Source: Branchipolynoe longqiensis (lineage: Eukaryota; Annelida; Polychaeta; Phyllodocida; Polynoidae). Taken from it: a DNA stretch of 64,000 bases. Location of the stretch: assembly GCA_030323885.1 (NCBI GenBank), contig CM059186.1, positions 27,451,005 to 27,515,004 of the forward strand, in the 5' to 3' direction. Both the position numbers and the translations under genes were made by a program. How positions within the stretch are numbered: position 1 is the stretch's first letter; each line of letters starts with the position of its first letter. Below the pieces are notes generated by a model. The model searched no databases. It was not told where the DNA came from and worked only from the letters and a program-made list of their open reading frames with translations. Positions 54,034 to 63,965 of this stretch are shown piece by piece.

Positions 54034-54177
54034 TTGTAAATTGAACCTGCAGTCCCTTCTATGTGGCAACAAATGCTTAATAAATGCATCAGTATCTAAG
54101 TTAGATATGTAGAATCAATTCTAAATAATTGTTTTGGTTTTGAAAATTGTATGCTTCATCGGACTATGCAGTTTTAA
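54034..54177 (+). mobile_element. MITE-1 copy, right half, split
   Basis: TGTAAATTGAACCTGCAGTC, CCCTTCTATGTGGCAACAAA and CATCGGACTATGCAGTTTTA complete the copy started at 53294, ending in TTAA (54174-54177). Confidence 0.85.
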
Positions 54178-54448
54178 TGCATTTGTAAAGTCAATGTTCA
54201 CAGTGTGAACCCCCCTCCATCTCCCCTCCACCCCCCCCCCCCCCGCCGTCCACTCTCCCCAGGCTTAGTGGGAAGGTTTGTATTAACCGTCTTTGGGCGG
54301 CTTTTTAACGAGTGTGTTTTACAAGCGTTTCTTTATACACGGATAAACTGAGAGGCCTAAGTCAACGTCTGAAAATGGCGCCTGAGGATTAGGGTGGAGT
54401 TTGAGCCACCTGTGGTGCAGGATCTGCCTCAATGCCGTGTGACACCAG
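54178..54448. other. No feature recognised
   Basis: A poly-C run at 54230-54244, then unique sequence. Confidence 0.4.
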
Positions 54449-54772
54449 GGCCGCGTTCAGGGTCCGTCTTGGAGGCGTCTCGGAGGCGCCTCGGAGGCGC
54501 CCGTGACGTCACACTAGTCTGAACCACAAAGGCAGTTTCTTGTCTCGAAAATGGCCGCCCCCATAGGCGGCGGCCATTTGCAATCGAAATGCTGCGCTCT
54601 GATTAGATGTAACCACTGCATGCGGCGGCCATTTTCGAGGCACTTTTTGTCTCCTATCTGAATAGGGAGGCATCACCGAGACGTCGCCGAGACGGACCCT
54701 GAACGCAAATAGACCAAAAAGCATCGCCGAGACGTCGCCGAGGCGCCTCCGAGACGGACCCTGAACGCGGCC
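54449..54772. mobile_element. MITE-3 copy b, GC-rich with nested palindromes
   Basis: GGCCGCGTTCAGGGTCCGTC at the left is matched exactly by the reverse complement of the right end. Subterminal GGAGGCGTCTCGGAGGCGCC and CGAGACGTCGCCGAGGCGCC continue the pairing. Inside, TCGAAAATGGCCGCC (54544-54558) pairs with GGCGGCCATTTTCGA (54624-54638). No coding capacity is present. Confidence 0.85.
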
Positions 54773-54854
54773 CCGGACACTGTGTGCAGAGGTGGGGAGA
54801 GCTGCTAACACCGGCACCCGCCACCGAGGCTACTATTAAGACGATCGATGTGCT

Positions 54855-56045
54855 GAGTTGTCAGGTGGGTGGTGTGTTGGCAGGTGGGTAGGTGTGTTTG
54901 CAGGTGGGTGGGTTTTGGCAGGTGGGTGGTGTGTTGGCACATAGGGGTGTGTGTTTTGAAGTGGATGGGGATGTTGTCAGGTGGGTGGGGATGTTGTCAG
55001 GTGGGTGGGGTGTTGTAAGGAGGGTGGGGGTATTGGCAGATGGATAGGGATGTTGTCAGGTGGATGGGCGTGTTGTTAGTTGGGTGGTGTATTGTCAGGT
55101 GGGTGGTGTGTTGGCACGTGGGTAGTGTGTTGACAGGTGGGTGGTGGGTTGGCAGGTGAGTGGGGTGTTGGCAGGTGGGTGGGGTGTTGTCAGGTGGGTG
55201 GGGGTGTTGTCAGGTGGGTAATGTGTTGTCAGGTGGGGGGGGGGTCAGTGGGGGGGGTATCGTCAGGTGGGTAGTGTGTTGTCAGGTGGGGGGGGAGAGA
55301 TTGTCAGGTGGGTGGGGGTGTTATCAGGGGGGTGGTGTGTTGTCAGGTGGGTGGGGGTGTCATCAGGTGGGTGGGGTATTCTCAGGTGGGTGTGGTGTTG
55401 CCAAGTGGATGGGTGTGTTGTCAGGTGGGTGGTGTGTTGTCAGGTGGGTGGTGTGTTCTCAGGTGGGTGGGGTGTTGTCAGGTGGGTGGGGGTGTTGTCA
55501 GGTGGGTAGTGTGTTGTCAGGTGGAGGGGTGTTGTCAATTGGGTGGGGGGGTGTTGTCAGGTGAGTGGTGTGTTGTCAGGTGTGTGGTGTGTTGTCAAGT
55601 GGATGGGGAATTGCAGGTGGGTGGGGTGTTGCCAGGTGGATTGTCAGGTGGGTGGTGTGTTGTCAGTTGCATGGTGTGTTGTCAGGTGGGTGGGGTGTTG
55701 TCAGGTGGGTTGGGGTGTCATCAGGTGGGTGGAGCATTGTCAGGTGGGTGGGGTGTTGCCAGGTGGATGGGTGTGTTGTCAGGTGGGTGGTGTACTGTCA
55801 GGTGGGTGGGGGTGTTGTGAGGTGGGTGGGGGTGTTGTCAGGTGGGTGGGGGTGTTGTGAGGTGGGTGGTGTGTTGTCAGGTGGGTGATGTGTTGTCAGG
55901 TGGGTGGTGTGTTGGCAGGTGGGTGCTGTGTTGTCAGGTGGTGGGGATGTTGTCAGCTGGGTTGGGGTGTTGTCAGGTGTGTGGTGTTTTGGCAGGTGGG
56001 TGGTATCTTGTCAGGTGGGTGAGTGGGGGAGCTGGGTGGGAGGTA
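54855..56045. repeat. G-rich minisatellite, about 20-bp unit
   Basis: TGTTGTCAGGTGGGTGGGG and TGTGTTGTCAGGTGGGTGG units, about 60 copies with variants GGCAGGTG and TCATCAGG. Plus frames remain open with CCQVGGVLSGGW translations. These are not genes. Confidence 0.95.
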
Positions 56046-56129
56046 GAATGCAGGTAGAATGCAGGTGAGCGGCAGCAGGTGGGGCAAGCTGATTGGTGGG
56101 TGTGTGTGTGAAGAAAGGGGTCGCGGTAA

Positions 56130-56312
56130 GGTTGTTTGGTTGTTGGAGCTTTTCGACCTGGCAACATTTAAGATCATATCAGGACGGGTACCTACTTGTG
56201 ACAATGGACACTCATGGCGACTTTATAGTGCTGCCCCACTGGGAGACCAGGCCACCAGCACCATGACCTGATATCCCACTCAGTCACGTTATCCTGACAC
56301 TGAGCCAACCAG
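56130..56312 (-). mobile_element. SINE-1 3' half
   Basis: GGTTGTTTGGTTGTTGGAGC to ACACTGAGCCAACCAGTC. The head side is missing. Confidence 0.85.
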
Positions 56313-56628
56313 TCAAGGGGTAAGGTTGGCCAATTGTAATCGATCTTGGTAAGATCAACTTACCCAGGTCAGGAATAGCAGTAAACTTTCAGATCATCAC
56401 ATCTTTATCGCACATTAAAAAAAAAGGAAAAAGAAGAGACACCAGAGGAATAAGAACCTACACTACCTATATAAACCTAATCCACACCAGGTGCAGACAG
56501 GTGTCCAGCATAACGACACCACCTCAACGCCTGCCATCACCCACCACCCACCTCCCACATCCCACCTCCCACCTCCCATCCCCCACGCTAATTTGTAATG
56601 GGCCAAGCGGTATTTGGTCTTCAAAGTT
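56313..56628. other. No feature recognised
   Basis: A CCCACCTCCCACATCCCACC short repeat lies at 56536-56580. The rest is unassigned. Confidence 0.4.
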
Positions 56629-56631
56629 TAA

Positions 56632-57273
56632 GGCCCAGTCACACCTCACCGGATTGGAGAAACGGACAGAAACCGGACACTGTCCGGTGAAATACGGCAA
56701 TGTACCGTTTCTATATGGTTGGCATCCGGCCTGTCTGGTGGTGTCCGGTGTGTACGGTGGCAAGTTTTGAACATGCACAAAACTTGTACCAGACACCGCC
56801 GGACTGGCATGTATGGTTGGTGTTCGGTTTAAGTCTGTTTAGTCCGTTAATCCATTTCATGTCTGGTACCCATCCGTTATGTCTCCAGTTTGCTTCGTGC
56901 AGAGTCCATTGACAGTGCTGTGAGAATTCGGTCCATCAGTTTTTATCTGTTTTCGGCATGTCCATGATCAGTCTGGTAGATGTCCGATAGGTGTCCGGTT
57001 GGTGTCTGGTTGGTGTCCGGTCCGTCCATTTGACATTCGGTTTTCGCCCGTCGGTTGACCGTTGCTTGTCCGTTGTTATCCGATGTCACCTGGTTATTGT
57101 CCGGTTATCGTCAGTTTATTGTCCGGTGGCTATTCGTTAATGAACGTTCCTTGTCAATTGAAAGTGCAACATTTCGACACATTTCGATACATTTTGACAC
57201 CAGACACCAACGGACTAGACAATTCTTTGTCCGGTTGTGTCCGTTGCTCAATCCGGTGATGTGTGACTGGGGC
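56632..57273. mobile_element. MITE-2 copy c, longest copy, 642 bp
   Basis: The left end GGCCCAGTCACACCTCACCG and the reverse complement of the right end GCCCCAGTCACACATCACCG are bordered by TTAA on both sides (56628-56631, 57274-57277). The interior is almost twice that of copy a and rich in TGTCCGGT words, with ACAAGTTTTGAACATGCACA shared with copies a and b. Confidence 0.9.
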
Positions 57274-57296
57274 TTAATGGCCAACACATGTTTTGC

Positions 57297-57657
57297 CCAC
57301 CAGATGGGATAGCCAAATGAGTTGAGCGTCCATCTCCCGTGTTGGTACATCATGGGATTCGAATCCTTGGGCTTGAACCCTGGTTGAATCAAATCAATGA
57401 CTTAAAAATTGACACTTCATAGCCAGGCACTTGGCATTATTAGGATAGGGCAAGGACTCATTGGCTCAGTGTCAGGATAATGTGACCGATTGGGATATCA
57501 GGCCATGGTGCTGGCAGTGTGGTCTCCCAGTGGGGCAGCACTATGAAGTCGCCATGAGTGTGCACTGTCACAAGTTGGTATCCATCCTGATATGACCTTA
57601 GAGGATGCCAGGATGTAAAACTCCAACAACCAACACCAGATACAATTTTAATAGCGC
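57297..57657 (+). mobile_element. SINE-1 copy, second head type, with target duplication
   Basis: ACACATGTTTTGC occurs at 57284-57296 and 57658-57670. The element between starts CCACCAGATGGGATAGCCAA, includes the full body, and ends CCAACAACCAACACC plus about 20 further bases. It lies just outside MITE-2 copy c. Confidence 0.88.
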
Positions 57658-57670
57658 ACACATGTTTTGC

Positions 57671-58081
57671 AATAGCTGGGAGCCGGCCAGATAACAAAGG
57701 CGTCCCGACGTAGGTGGACTGGTTCCCGGCTGCGCTGTCCGGTGTTACAAAATATAATCGCCCCCTCAAAATTGTCTCATTCTCAGCGATTCTATTTCTA
57801 TTTTGTAATAAAATCGGCCCTGGAGACCTCCCTTCCCTTCCCATCCCCACCTCCCCTCACCTCTCTCCGCTCCTCCGCCTCCAGCTCCCTCCTCCCCTCA
57901 TCTTCCCACCTCTTCCCCCCGCCTTCCTCTAACTCCCTCCCTTTCTCCCTTTCGCTATAAACCACCACGTTCCTCCCCTCCCACCTCCACCTCACTTCTT
58001 GACCTCCCTCCATTTTATTTCAAAATAAACCTGCTGGTATATTTATATGTCATATATATTCGTATATGTATACATATTATC
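57671..58081. other. Unique sequence then pyrimidine-rich tract
   Basis: CTCCCCTCACCTCTCTCCGC-type pyrimidine-rich DNA at about 57830-58015. No gene evidence. Confidence 0.45.
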
Positions 58082-58770
58082 ATCATCATCATCATGCTGT
58101 CGGTCGCGATGCGACAAAGACTGCTTTCACTACTTGACTGTCACTCTCCATTTAGCTCTCTGCTGTGAGAGTGATGTCCATGAGTTCGTCTTAATGTCTC
58201 TCAGCTTCAGGTTTCTCTTGATGGTATCCTTGAACCAGAGACAAGGGCGCCCTCTCTTTCTGGAACCAGAAGACAGTTGAGAGTAGAAGATCTGCTTTGG
58301 TAGCCTGTCTGATGACATCCTCATGAGGTGTCCAGATTCTTTTCGATCAGAAGATCTTCCATAGAGGGCAGCCCTCTCCATTTGCATATTTCCTTATTTG
58401 TCACTTTGTCCTTCCAGGTTAGCCTCATACATTTCATGAAAGCTGCCTGCAAAAGTGTTGAAGTGCTGCTGGCTTTTGCAAGTTACCAGCGGCACTCTCT
58501 TGGGGAGCAAATAGAGGTCTCACACCAGCAAGAACATGTCCAGACAGACGCAAAACTATTTGTCCCTGCAGTGGCTGGTCGGGAGATGTTGGGAGTTCCA
58601 TACATCAACCGCCCTTGATGCTGCCACAGTGACATGGGTTTCTGTTTAGGGTTTGCTCCCTTAGCCTTCGGGTCTGTCAAGAACTTCTACCACAAGGCAG
58701 TGGTTTACAACTCTGCAGGGCAGGGGTGTCAAACTCCCTGAGGTATTGCAATACCTGCAGTACCCACAAC
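58082..58770 (-). pseudogene. RTE-like LINE 3' portion fused to a non-RT module
   Basis: On the minus strand 58432-58082 gives MRLTWKDKVTNKEI, HLMRMSSDRLPKQIFYSQLS, RKRGRPCLWFKDTIKRNLKL and LSQQRAKWR, then a stop and an ATG/GAT tail (58082-58096). Two frame disruptions lie between MRLTW and HLMRM, one near an 11-bp deletion at about 58346. Upstream (58433-58770) is the module shared with 27560-27954, ending GGTATTGCAATACCTCAGGG-like. The RT residues HAFMMRHLRSI of the 11-kb copy are replaced by AAFMKC at the junction, so this copy has an internal deletion or fusion. Confidence 0.8.
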
Positions 58771-59020
58771 ATTAACATATATATATATGGAACAAAATTT
58801 CGTGTTTCAGAGTGATTCTATTTCAATGGGGGAAGTTTTATTTCGAAATAGGTTCGCCGGCAAAGAACATTTTGCGGGGGGGGGGGGGATGATTCTATTT
58901 CGTGACACCGGCAAGTCGATCTGGGACACGTCCCGGGCTCCACTCATTGAGCCAGTCTGAACAGAATCATTTAGCAACACAACACAACACAGGTGAGCCA
59001 ACACCGACACCGACACCAAA
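58771..59020. other. Unique sequence with poly-G
   Basis: Repeated GATTCTATTTC words (58812, 58890) and a poly-G run at 58876-58888. No gene evidence. Confidence 0.4.
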
Positions 59021-59021
59021 G

Positions 59022-59332
59022 AACCGGGCGCGGTGGCCGAATCGGTAGAGCGCGGGCTTCGTGTCCGGAAGATCAGAAGTTTGGTTTCCGGTCAAAATTG
59101 ATACTTGTCGCTTCCTAGCCTGGTGCTCGGCATTAATTGGATAGGGCATGGACTGGTTAGCTTAGTGTCAGGATAATGTGACTGAGTAGGATATCAGGTC
59201 ATGTTGCTGGCAGCCTGATTTCCCAGTGGGGCACACACTATAAAGTCACCCACCATGAGTGTGCACTGTCACAAGTCGGTACCTGTACTGATTGACCTTA
59301 GATATTGCCAGGATATAAAACTCCAACAACAA
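59022..59332 (+). mobile_element. SINE-1, full-length copy
   Basis: The head GGGCGCGGTGGCCGAATCGG is followed by a body with a small deletion after the head (GTTTCCGGTCAAAATTGATA). The tail is CTCCAACAACAAAC. Confidence 0.88.
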
Positions 59333-59395
59333 ACGATCTGCCAAAACAGGAGACGGATGCTCAACTCATTCGGCAATTCCGTCTGGTCTCGCATT
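59333..59395 (-). mobile_element. SINE-1 head fragment, second type
   Basis: GATCTGCCAAAACAGGAGAC and GCTCAACTCATTCGGCAATT, the reverse long-arm head, joined directly to the tail of the previous SINE. Confidence 0.75.
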
Positions 59396-59799
59396 TTCTC
59401 GGTGCTCATCATCAGTGTATTGATTATTAACTCTCGGCCCACCACCGCGAGAGACAGCGAGACGTGTATTTACACCACCGTCCTCATCTGTATTCGCGCA
59501 TGCGTCTGGTCCAGAAATAGAACCAGGCTGAGCGATTACGGCTTTGTTGAATGGCAGATGATGTGTGTTGCATTCTGTGTTATGTAATATGTATTGTTAT
59601 GTATTGTGGTACATAACACATTGCTAGTAGTACTAGTAGGCCTAGGCTGCGCTCCGTCTGCTTTATTAGTGGATGGATGTGTGTTGAAGTGTCAGCGAGC
59701 ATTGTGCACATTTCTTTAGCTGGACTGGATACCGAAGTGCATATGGCACCTCCTTCCCGTGCGGGATGTCGCGAAATAAAATAAATAAATAAAAGCGTT
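59396..59799. other. No feature recognised
   Basis: Contains repeated TATGTAATATGTATTGTTATG words near 59580. No gene evidence. Confidence 0.4.
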
Positions 59800-59880
59800 G
59801 CTAAAGATAGGATAAAGGCTGGTTGGCGCAGTGTAAAAACAATGTCACTAAGTGGAATATCCGGTCATGGTGTGCAAGGG
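59800..59880 (+). mobile_element. SINE-1 body fragment
   Basis: GATAGGATAAAGGCTGGTTG, AATGTCACTAAGTGGAATAT and CCGGTCATGGTGTG match the middle of SINE-1. Confidence 0.65.
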
Positions 59881-59917
59881 CGTGCTCAACTCAGCCGAAT
59901 GGCACTAGTGTCCTATG

Positions 59918-60140
59918 ATTGGTTGGTTGTTGGAGTTTGACGTCCTGGCAACATTTATGATAATATCAGCACGGGTATCGACTTGTGACAGTGGACACTC
60001 ATGGCGATTTTATAGTGCTGCCCCATTGGGAGACCAGGCCACCAGCACCCTGTCCTGATATCCCACTCAGTCACATTATCCTGACACTGAGGAATTGAAC
60101 TCCCGACCTTCCGCACGAGAGGCCTGCGCTCTACCGAGTC
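59918..60140 (-). mobile_element. SINE-1 copy with internal deletion
   Basis: GATTGGTTGGTTGTTGGAGT through TTATCCTGACACTGAGGAAT, then directly the reverse head GAACTCCCGACCTTCCGCAC. The front body is missing. Confidence 0.85.
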
Positions 60141-60366
60141 TATTGGTACCAAATATAAACTAGGGGTGGTGCATTAGCATTGCTATGGCAGCCATGCGCA
60201 TGCGCACTCACGTCTGTTGGGGGTGGGAATGGCACAGCCTTCAAAAGTCAGGCTCTACCGACATCCATAACGGCATGCCCTTACAATGTACATATACGCC
60301 ACTTTCCTTTCAACATAAGGTCAACCACAGCTCACTCTCCACTGAACCTGCATAGCTGACTCATGT
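60141..60366. other. No feature recognised
   Basis: Short unique segment between SINE copies. Confidence 0.4.
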
Positions 60367-60367
60367 T

Positions 60368-60836
60368 GATGGTTGTTGGAATTTTACGTCCTGGCAACAT
60401 CTAAGGTCATATCAGGACGGGTACCGACTTGTGACAGTGCACACTCATGTTCTACTGCTTTTAACTAGGTGAAACTAATTTTTCTGTATATTTGTTTGTT
60501 ATGTAAAGCGCCTGAGAACGACTTGCTGGATCGGGCGCTATATAAATGTTTATTATTATTATTATTATTACTTTACAGTGCTTCCCCACTGACAGACCAG
60601 GCCACTGGCACCATGACCTGATATCCCACTCAGTCACATTACCATGATGCTGAGCCAACCAATCATTGCCCTATCCGAATAATGCCAAGCGTCTGGCAAG
60701 GAAGCAACACATATCATTGTTTAAGCCATTGTTTTGACTCGACCAGGGTTCGAACCCATGGGTTCAAAGCCCACGATCTACCAAAACGGGAGACGGATGC
60801 TCAACTCATTCGGCCATTCCGTCTGGTCCCGCCATT
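60368..60836 (-). mobile_element. SINE-1 copy, second head type, interrupted
   Basis: GATGGTTGTTGGAATTTTAC to GTGCACACTCATG, a foreign insert at 60451-60572, then CTTTACAGTGCTTCCCCACT to the reverse head ATTCGGCCATTCCGTCTGGT. Confidence 0.88.
60451..60572 (+). mobile_element. LINE (L2/CR1-like) 3' tail inserted in SINE-1
   Basis: TGTAAAGCGCCTGAGAACGA, GGGCGCTATATAAATGTTTA and a TTA repeat tail. An AAAGCGC...GCGCTATATAAATG...TTATTA ending is known from L2/CR1-like LINEs and the SINEs that borrow their tails. A few bases of the host SINE are missing at the junction. The clade is inferred from this tail only. Confidence 0.7.
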
Positions 60837-61209
60837 GTTGATAAGGGTTAGCGCTCTCCGTGAACACACTCATATATATACTAATATTAATACACCGTTA
60901 TGATCAGTCAAATCAATAATCAAAGAACCAAAAAATACACAGACCACAACTAAAATAATCAAAGGCTGTCGCACATTAATCGACAACCTATCTTAAATGC
61001 TGCAATACTGCTATGCCCGAAGCGCAACACACAATCGCTGAGCAAGGAGTTTAAAGCAAGATATCGCATAGTGTTCACCAATCCCATCCCCTCCTGAATT
61101 CTCATTCCCAACCTCTCTACAGACCCCCTCTCCCCGTTTAATTAGCAGCCTACAAATAAATAATATTCCACCATTTCGAAGCATATAGCACGACCGTGTA
61201 TGTCCGTGT
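60837..61209. other. No feature recognised
   Basis: Unique sequence, AT-rich at 60870-60960. No gene evidence. Confidence 0.4.
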
Positions 61210-61562
61210 TTAAAGTTGCACAGTCCGATGGTTTTGAGTTTCTGTCATTTTCTGAGATAAAGATATTACATTGATCGCTATAACCTACCTTACTTTAGTT
61301 TGAAGTAACTTGTATTTTAAATGGTTAACGTTTCAGATATTTCAAGTGCAACCATGCTAAATTAAATTTGTCAGGCATGCCACAGGTCTGACACCAGAGG
61401 CTTCTGCAGTAACATGTTCTATTAAATTGCCTCAGTATTCTCCTTCTATTTGGCAAGAAATGATTAATAAGTGCATCCGTTATCTAAATTGGATATGTAG
61501 AATCACACCTAGATTAATGTTTTGGTTTTGAAAATATGATCATTTCATCGATTCAGATTTAA
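61210..61562 (+). mobile_element. MITE-1 copy, complete, 353 bp
   Basis: It starts TTAAAGTTGCACAGTCCGAT and ends TTTCATCGATTCAGATTTAA, with TTAA at both ends. Central TTGTCAGGCATGCCACAGG is altered from the usual GGCAAGCTTGCCAAAA. Confidence 0.9.
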
Positions 61563-61919
61563 GGTGAGAGAGACAAAACCCCCCACACCTGCCTGCCCCA
61601 CAGTGTAGGCCTGAGAGACAATGTTCTCCATAGGCGAGAGAGACAATGTTATCCATACCTGCTTGCACCACCACGCACCCAGCCAGTTGCCTTCCACTGA
61701 GTGGCGATCAACCTCGGACAGCTCGTCGCCTACACAGCAGCATCAACGCGACAGTGATGCAACGATTCTTCAACTGATCTATTGATCCGACTATGCCAAC
61801 TACAGCCGCAAATAGATTGTTGGTCGGCCAGACCGGGCCTATTTGTGTGCGTGCTCGGGGGTGGGCTGCGGACGGATAAATACACGTCACGCCGGTACAA
61901 TACGCCAGGTGCGATATTC
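61563..61919. other. No feature recognised
   Basis: Short duplicated AGAGAGACAATGTTMTCCAT (61612, 61635). No gene evidence. Confidence 0.45.
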
Positions 61920-62515
61920 ACGTCGGGGCGCGTTGGCGCGGGGCGCGTTGGCGCGTTGGCGCGTTGGCGCGTTGGCGCGTTGGCGCGTTGGCGCGTTGGC
62001 GCGGGGCGCAAGGGTGCGGGGCGCTGGGGTGCGGGCCGCGGGCGCGCGAGGGCGCGGGGGCGCAGCCGCACGGGTGTGCGGGGACGCGGGCGCGCGGGTG
62101 TGCGGGGGCGCGTAGGCGCGGGTGCGCGATGGTGCGGGGTGAGGGGACGCAAGGGCGCGGGGGCGCGGGGGCGCGGGGGCGCGGGGGCGCGAGGGCGCGG
62201 GGGCACGAGGGCGCGGGGCGCTGGGCCGCGGGGGCATGAGGGCGCGGGGTGCAGGGGCGCGAGAGCGCTGGGGCGCGGGGGCGCAAGGGCGCTGAGGTGC
62301 GGGAGCATGAGGGTCAAGGGCGCAGGGGTGCAGGGGCGTGGGGGAGTTGGGGCGAGAGGGGGCTGGGTCGCGAGGGTGCTGGGGCGTTGGGGCGCAGGGG
62401 CGCAGGGGCGCGGGGGCACGGGGGCGCGAGGGCGTGGGGGCGCGGGGGCACGGGGGCGCTGGGACAAGTGGGCGCGAGGGTGCGGGGTCGCGGGGTCGTG
62501 GGGTCGCGGGGTGCA
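61920..62515. repeat. GCGC-rich minisatellite
   Basis: An 8-bp GCGCGTTG array at 61930-62000 grades into GCGCGGGG/GCGCGAGG/GCGCTGGG units of about 8-9 bp to 62515. It is very CpG-dense. Both strands keep long spurious frames of arginine/glycine/alanine and proline/alanine/arginine type. Confidence 0.95.
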
Positions 62516-62829
62516 AATAATCACCCAACTGGTTCGGTGCTCAATTGGCCAGTACTTTATTTCTGTTTATTTCCAGTATGTCCAAAAGAACAATAGGTTT
62601 ATAATAATTTATCATTTAAAAAAGAAACAAGGTGATTTCACTTGTTATTTATTCAGTTAGTATCCTTCCTTTGTCACCCCCCCCTTTTTTTTAAAACTTC
62701 CCATCTATATTGTCGTAGCATTGTTTATATTGGTAAAAACATTTGTCATTAGCAATGAAACACCAGTAAGTCGACACTGCTAATATGTTGGTCGGCGGAA
62801 TAAAATCACTTTACAAATAAGAAATGATA
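62516..62829. other. AT-rich unique sequence
   Basis: No feature recognised. A C run followed by a T run lies at 62678-62691. Confidence 0.4.
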
Positions 62830-62992
62830 ATGTAATAATAATAACAATACTGGTGATAGTGATGGTGGCTGTGGCGGGGACAGGGATTGTGCTAGTGATG
62901 GTGATGGTGATGATGGCGGTGATGGTGGTGATGATAATGATAATTATTGAGAGTGAGAGTGATGATGACGGTAATGATGATAATAATAAGAT
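62830..62992. repeat. GAT/ATA microsatellite, left part
   Basis: GTGATGGTGATGGTGATGAT and TAATAATAATAA type trinucleotides. The array resumes at 63328 after a SINE. Confidence 0.9.
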
Positions 62993-63327
62993 TGGTTGGT
63001 TGATTGTTGAAGTTTCACGTCCTGGCAACATCTAAAGTCATATCAGGATGGGTACCGACTTGTGACAGTGCACACTCATGGTGACATTATAGTGCTGCCC
63101 CACTTGAAGCCTAGGTCACCAACACCATGACCTGATATCCTACTCAGTCACATTATCCTGACACTGAGCCAACCAGTCCTTCCCCTCTCGTAATAATCCC
63201 GGGCACCAAGCTATGTAGCGACAAGTATCAATTTTATAAGTCATTAGTTTGACTCGACCGGGAACCGACCTCCCGATCTCCCACACGCAAGGCCCGTGCT
63301 CTACCGATTCGGCTACCGCGCCGACGG
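62993..63327 (-). mobile_element. SINE-1, full-length, inside a microsatellite
   Basis: The tail ATTGGTTGGTTGATTGTTGA, full body, and reverse head CACGCAAGGCCCGTGCTCTA then CCGATTCGGCTACCGCGCC. The head is one of the cleanest first-type heads in the window. Confidence 0.9.
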
Positions 63328-63392
63328 TGACAGTTATATTGATGGTGATGATAATAATAATAAGAACGAGAATAGTAATAATAATAGTATGT
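63328..63392. repeat. GAT/ATA microsatellite, right part
   Basis: TGATGGTGATGATAATAATA and AATAGTAATAATAATAGTAT, continuing the array at 62830-62992. Confidence 0.9.
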
Positions 63393-63589
63393 GGTGAAGC
63401 TTCCTGCACAGGCCCCTTTGTTATACCACGTTAATTACATCCTAATTACTTGTGTGTCGGATTGACCATACTCTCCCACATCTCCCCGTTCTGCGCATGC
63501 GCGCAATGGGATTTTCGTTTATGCGCAACGCCCATTGCGGTGCAGGTGTATTATTCAAGCCTGCACAGCGGCTAAACCCCGAGGGTGAA
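63393..63589. other. Unique sequence
   Basis: No feature. A CTGCGCATGCGCGCAATGGG segment lies near 63491. Confidence 0.4.
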
Positions 63590-63965
63590 CAACCAACCCC
63601 TCACCCCCACCCCCACTTGCAATCTCACCTGCACCCCCATCTGCACCCTTACCCAAACCTTCAACCTCCAACCCTCACCCCATCTCCAGCCCTCACCCAT
63701 AACCCCTCACCCCTCACAGCATCCCCCTACCTGCAATCCTCACCCCGTCACCCCTTCACCCCGTCACCCCCTCATCCCCTCACCCCCTCACCACCTCACC
63801 CCCTCACCACCTCACCCTCTCACCACCTCACCCCATCACCCCATCACCCCATCACCCCATCACCCCCTCACCCCCTCACCCTCTCTCCCCCTCACCCCGT
63901 CACCCCTACCCCCCCCCCCTCACCCCTACCCCCCTCACCCCTCACCCCCACCCTTACAAGCCCGC
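63590..63965. repeat. CACCCC-type C-rich array
   Basis: CACCCCATCACCCCATCACC and CTCACCCCCTCACC units fill the end of the window to about 63965. The plus strand is C-rich, so the minus strand is G-rich with quadruplex potential. Confidence 0.95.

Noticed and set aside
58483..58680. 65-codon minus-strand frame in the LINE-linked module
   Set aside because: No recognisable motif, and it does not stay open in the related 27.5-kb copy, so coding is not supported.
61730..62660. Arginine/proline/alanine-rich frames on both strands
   Set aside because: GCGC-rich array artefact. Both strands are open over the same bases.
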